Source: GCA-002050365 sp964237235 (GTDB lineage: Bacteria; Acidobacteriota; Blastocatellia; Pyrinomonadales; Pyrinomonadaceae). Taken from it: a stretch of 64,000 nt of DNA. Positions 61,327 through 64,000 of this stretch are shown one piece after another. The DNA lies in NCBI GenBank assembly GCA_964237235.1, contig CAXSGY010000002.1, positions 1-64,000 of the forward strand. Direction: 5' to 3'. Both the position numbers and the translations under genes were made by a program. The notes under the pieces were generated by a model that saw only the letters and a program-made list of their open reading frames with translations, searched no databases and was not told the origin of the DNA. The first letter of the stretch is position 1. Every line of letters starts with the position of its first letter.

Positions 61327-62775
61327 TTAACGCAAAATCTGGATAATTCGCACGCCGAGCCGTTCATCCACTTCGACTAATTCGCCGCGCGCGATTATTT
61401 TTTCATTGATAACCAAATTTACCGGATCAACCGCCGTCGCGCCGAGTTCGATAATTTGATTGACGCGCAAACTGCCGACTTCCGCTAAACTTAAACGTCT
61501 CGTTTCGAGTTCGACGCGCATCTTGACGGACAGATTTTCAAGCGGAACGCCTCTACCGTTCGATTCAAGGGCGAATTCTTCGACGCTTTCTTCGGTTAAT
61601 GGCACAAGTTCTTCGTTCATAGATTTGTCTAAAAAATTTGCGGACGGCAACGCGTCGATTCCAGAAATTAACAAACGCAATTCTTGATTTGATTTGACGC
61701 GGCGCACAAGCGATTTATCAACTTCCGCCCGACGCGCCGCCGGTTCGAAAGACATTTCAAACGGCGTTTGTTTGATTATTCCCGAGAGGCGAAAATTTTC
61801 GCCGTCGCCCAAAAATATTTCGGCTCGACCGGAAACCGTCCGTTTATCAATTTTTAATTCGACGCTTTCCAGTAATATAACATCGCCCGTCTCAATTCCG
61901 GCAGCCTCGGCAAGCGTCAGAGCGGCTTCGCCTAAAATCAATCTCGCCCTCGCTTCTCCGACGCGGTTTGTCAGCCGTCGAAACGTTTTCGAATCGAGCG
62001 GCATAGCCGCATCACTTTCCACGCGACGCAAAGCCTCGAAGGAATCCGGCGCGAGATAGATTTTAATTAATGTTTTTAAATTTACAAATTCTGCTTGCCA
62101 CGTTGAGATGAATTTATAATTTTTATAATGCGAGATGTTGTTCGTTATCAGACGCGGCATTTTACGGTTTAATGAAACGAGACGAAAAAAGGGCGCGTTA
62201 ATTTTTGCGTTTAATTCATAAATCAAATTAACAAACACATATTCGAGAACGGCGATTTCGCTGTTTGTTAAATTGCGAGGCGAAGGCAACACGGACTCGG
62301 TTTCGCCGAGTAAATTGTCAATTAACCACACGGCGAAAAAATCTTCGACTTCGACGATTAGATTAGCTTGCGCCGGTTCGATTGAAATTAAAACCCGCCA
62401 GAGATTTACTGTCTCGGAAACATCTTCAACTGTTTGTTCGTCAAGTGCTTCCCTATTTTCGACAAATTTTATCTTCAGCGAATTTTCTTCGGCGTTGACT
62501 AAATTCGCCAGGGAAACGGCGAGTTGACCGGATAAATGTTCTGAAAACTCGGCAGGCAAATTTTGTATTAAATTAGTCCAATTGACCGCCGGGCGATCCG
62601 CTTTCGGCAAACGCCAAACCCAGCCCGGTCCTTCAACATTTTCGGCGATTTGAGTTTTATCCGGTTCCAAATTTTCATTTATTTTCGGTGCGGCGAAAAT
62701 ATCGGCGGCGAACGGATCGGCAGACGGCGTTGCGCCGTTAATTTGAGCGTTTTTTTTGGTCGGAGATGAATTCAT
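61327..62775 (-). CDS. FliM/FliN-like SpoA-domain C-ring protein (SctQ-like)
   Basis: The C-terminal SpoA/FliN domain is clear (LSVKMRVELETRRLSLAEVG, VNQIIELGATAVDPVNLVIN, GELVEVDERLGVRIIQIL). Another SpoA-like strand set lies near 300-370 (ARLILGEAALTLAEAAGIETGDVILLES), so the chain looks like a SctQ-type protein with two SpoA parts. The N-terminal half is FliM-like but weak. It forms the cytoplasmic sorting platform/C-ring. I chose ATG 62775 (MNSSPTKKN); a TTG at 62835 would add 20 residues. It carries a motif copy at 62143. Confidence 0.8.
   Translation of the reverse strand: MNSSPTKKNAQINGATPSADPFAADIFAAPKINENLEPDKTQIAENVEGPGWVWRLPKADRPAVNWTNLIQNLPAEFSEHLSGQLAVSLANLVNAEENSLKIKFVENREALDEQTVEDVSETVNLWRVLISIEPAQANLIVEVEDFFAVWLIDNLLGETESVLPSPRNLTNSEIAVLEYVFVNLIYELNAKINAPFFRLVSLNRKMPRLITNNISHYKNYKFISTWQAEFVNLKTLIKIYLAPDSFEALRRVESDAAMPLDSKTFRRLTNRVGEARARLILGEAALTLAEAAGIETGDVILLESVELKIDKRTVSGRAEIFLGDGENFRLSGIIKQTPFEMSFEPAARRAEVDKSLVRRVKSNQELRLLISGIDALPSANFLDKSMNEELVPLTEESVEEFALESNGRGVPLENLSVKMRVELETRRLSLAEVGSLRVNQIIELGATAVDPVNLVINEKIIARGELVEVDERLGVRIIQILR
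62143..62155 (-). repeat. Dispersed motif GCGTCTGATAACG, copy 8
   Basis: Exact copy on the minus strand inside the SpoA-domain gene. Confidence 0.8.
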
Positions 62776-63210
62776 TCGATTTTTGACGAAACATACGGAA
62801 AATTCGCGGTGCGGTAAACCGTAAAAAACTTTCAAATAGAAATATAAAATGCCCGCGCTTTTATTTTCGACAAAGCGTATTTTTACCTATCATACAATTT
62901 TTGTTAAATGTCGCGCAGCAGAACAGTAAAATATTATCCGGCAATTCTTCGTTTGAAATTTTTAGGAAAGTTCCTTTCGAGCGTTCTTTCAGAATTCTTC
63001 AGTGATAAATCTATTATCGGCGGTCGGCGATAAAGGTTTCGCGTTTCGATTATTTTTTTTGCAAAGTAACGCGAAACTTTTTTCGGAATCTGCCGATAAT
63101 AGATTTTAGAGGATTGTATTCTAATTTTCACGCGCTCAAATAAATGGTTGTGTCGAATCGAGCGTTTAGACGGATAAACGTAAAACTTTAAAAACCGGAG
63201 GAATTTTAAT
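62776..63210. other. 435-base divergent intergenic region with nested inverted repeat
   Basis: Apart from the hairpin at 63007-63106 and a GGAGGA ribosome site ahead of 63211, I see no gene or clear promoter hexamers here. It separates the minus-strand SctQ-like unit from the plus-strand SctI-like unit. Confidence 0.6.
63007..63106 (+). repeat. Nested long inverted repeat (hairpin)
   Basis: The outer arms AAATCTATTATCGGC (63007-63021) and GCCGATAATAGATTT (63092-63106) are exact 15-bp complements. Inside, GTTTCGCGTT (63036-63045) and AACGCGAAAC (63068-63077) are exact 10-bp complements. It could be a regulatory hairpin or the trace of a small inverted-repeat element. Confidence 0.85.
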
Positions 63211-63765
63211 ATGGCGGAAGCAATTTCAGGAGCTTTGCAAAAACAAATCGGCGCGAATTCAGCGGGCGCGGAAAAATCTCTTAATCAGCAAACGTCGGGC
63301 AACCGCTCGTTTGAAAGCATTCTGCAGAATCCGAATCAAACGAATGCTCAGACGGACGGCACCGCCGGCAAAATCACCGACGATAAAAAGCTCGACGCGA
63401 TGCGGCTTGATTTAATTAACCGTTATAAAAGTCTGCCCGAGGGCGCGCCTTCGGTATCCGCCGTTTTTCCCGAATATCTCAACACGAAAACGAATATGAG
63501 CGCGTTCAAAAATATTTTGAACGAAGCCTTGAACAGCGGTTTGAACAAAGATCAGGGCAAAGACGTTTTAGGCAAATTTACAAACGTCGAAAAAGAAGTC
63601 GGCGATCTCGACGCGCTGATGCGCTCGGACAAAAATCTTTCACAGGGCGAGCTGCTCAGCCTGCAGGCGCGGCTTTACCAGGTTTCTCAGCACATCGACG
63701 TTTTGAGTAAAGTCGTTGACCAGATGACCGGCGGCGTGAAAACGATTCTCAACACGAACGTCTAA
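63211..63765 (+). CDS. SctI/EscI-like type III secretion rod protein
   Basis: A 184-residue soluble protein with no signal peptide. The C-terminal segment SQGELLSLQARLYQVSQHID and SKVVDQMTGGVKTILN (about 144-181) matches the pattern of EscI/YscI inner-rod proteins. The N-terminal part is flexible and rich in Asn, Gln and Ser, with an RSFESILQ motif also common in rod proteins. A strong ribosome site GGAGGA precedes ATG 63211. It heads a + strand unit. Rod subunits pack in the lumen of the secretion needle base. The family is short and divergent, so this call is moderate. Confidence 0.62.
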   Translation: MAEAISGALQKQIGANSAGAEKSLNQQTSGNRSFESILQNPNQTNAQTDGTAGKITDDKKLDAMRLDLINRYKSLPEGAPSVSAVFPEYLNTKTNMSAFKNILNEALNSGLNKDQGKDVLGKFTNVEKEVGDLDALMRSDKNLSQGELLSLQARLYQVSQHIDVLSKVVDQMTGGVKTILNTNV

Positions 63766-63810
63766 ATAAAATACAAATGAAAAAGCGTTTCGGAGGCTTT
63801 TTGAAAAACG

Positions 63811-64000
63811 ATGGGCATCAACAAATTAGATATTTCCGCTCCGCAAATCGAAAATAAAAACGAGATTCGTCAAATCGAGTCGCAAAAATATACGGCGGCG
63901 AAGTTTTACGGTGCGATTAACAAACCGTCTAAAAACGCTTCAGATCAAACGCGTCCGGCGCGAAGCTATTTTGAAGAGGCTTCGAAAAAGCAAACATTCG
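63811..64000 (+). CDS. Unknown protein, cut off by the window end
   Basis: An open frame from ATG 63811 (MGINKLDISAPQIENKNEIR..) runs to the edge without a stop. It begins 45 bases after the rod-like gene, with GGAGG at 63792-63796, a rather long distance. Composition is polar (Lys, Asn, Gln, Ser); no domain is visible in the first 63 residues. Position suggests another type III secretion component. Confidence 0.6.
   Translation, partial: MGINKLDISAPQIENKNEIRQIESQKYTAAKFYGAINKPSKNASDQTRPARSYFEEASKKQTF

Overview
The window looks like a chromosomal contig of a diderm bacterium with moderate GC content. Evidence for the diderm call: a Wza/Wzc-type polysaccharide export system, a lipoprotein solute-binding protein, heptose genes and FliP/FliO/SpoA-type secretion parts. 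The combination of a PqqD-twin-arginine-Cys-rich protein with an HPr-kinase-like neighbour, plus the general gene style, would fit Acidobacteriota (Blastocatellia/Pyrinomonadaceae-like). That placement is inference; no rRNA is present to confirm it.

Layout. (1) 0.1-15.6 kb is a DNA-processing/defence-like island on the + strand. It starts with an ArdC-like/zinc-peptidase protein. A tight, largely overlapping operon follows: ECF sigma factor, unknown 215-aa protein, ImmA/IrrE peptidase, NurA-like nuclease, HerA-like ATPase, SbcD/Mre11 and SbcC/Rad50. The SbcC frame is broken by one base at an A8 run. A giant DUF4011-helicase-endonuclease-DUF3320 protein comes next, with a possible promoter of its own. 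(2) 15.7-21.5 kb is on the - strand: tRNA-Cys and tRNA-Gly behind a clear promoter, a peptide-type ABC binding lipoprotein, a NagZ-like glycosidase and MutS. (3) 21.7-44.4 kb is a long + strand exopolysaccharide/O-antigen locus: Wza-like export protein, BY-kinase Wzc, nucleotide-sugar enzymes, five glycosyltransferases, a WecA/MraY-type initiating transferase, flippase, polymerase, three methyltransferases and a rearranged heptose pathway (HldC-GmhA fusion plus separate HldA). (4) 44.5-46.8 kb is a compact HPr-kinase-like / PqqD-Tat-Cys-rich / nucleotidyltransferase trio that resembles a peptide-modification cassette. (5) 46.9-48.5 kb carries TsaB, RimI and a YdcH-like protein, ended by a strong terminator. 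(6) 48.6-59.6 kb is housekeeping: PQQ-repeat protein, SSB, AccA and DnaE (adjacent), MiaB, bifunctional-nuclease family protein, ParA and ParB. (7) 60.1-64 kb is the edge of a type III secretion/flagellar-like locus: FliP/SctR, FliO-like, a FliM/FliN-like SpoA protein and, divergently, an SctI-like rod protein and a truncated gene.

Most interesting. The sigma-X-ImmA-NurA-HerA-Mre11-Rad50 operon combines a set of genes typical of an archaeal end-resection operon with a possible protease-controlled sigma switch, and it lies beside a large helicase-nuclease of a family linked to phage defence. The kinase/PqqD/nucleotidyltransferase trio may act on the Cys-rich tail fused to the PqqD domain itself. 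A dispersed 13-bp motif, GCGTCTGATAACG, occurs in eight copies (five exact) and changes orientation between 47.6 and 50 kb. A ~100-bp nested hairpin sits upstream of the type III rod gene. No CRISPR array, transposase, integrase or rRNA was seen.
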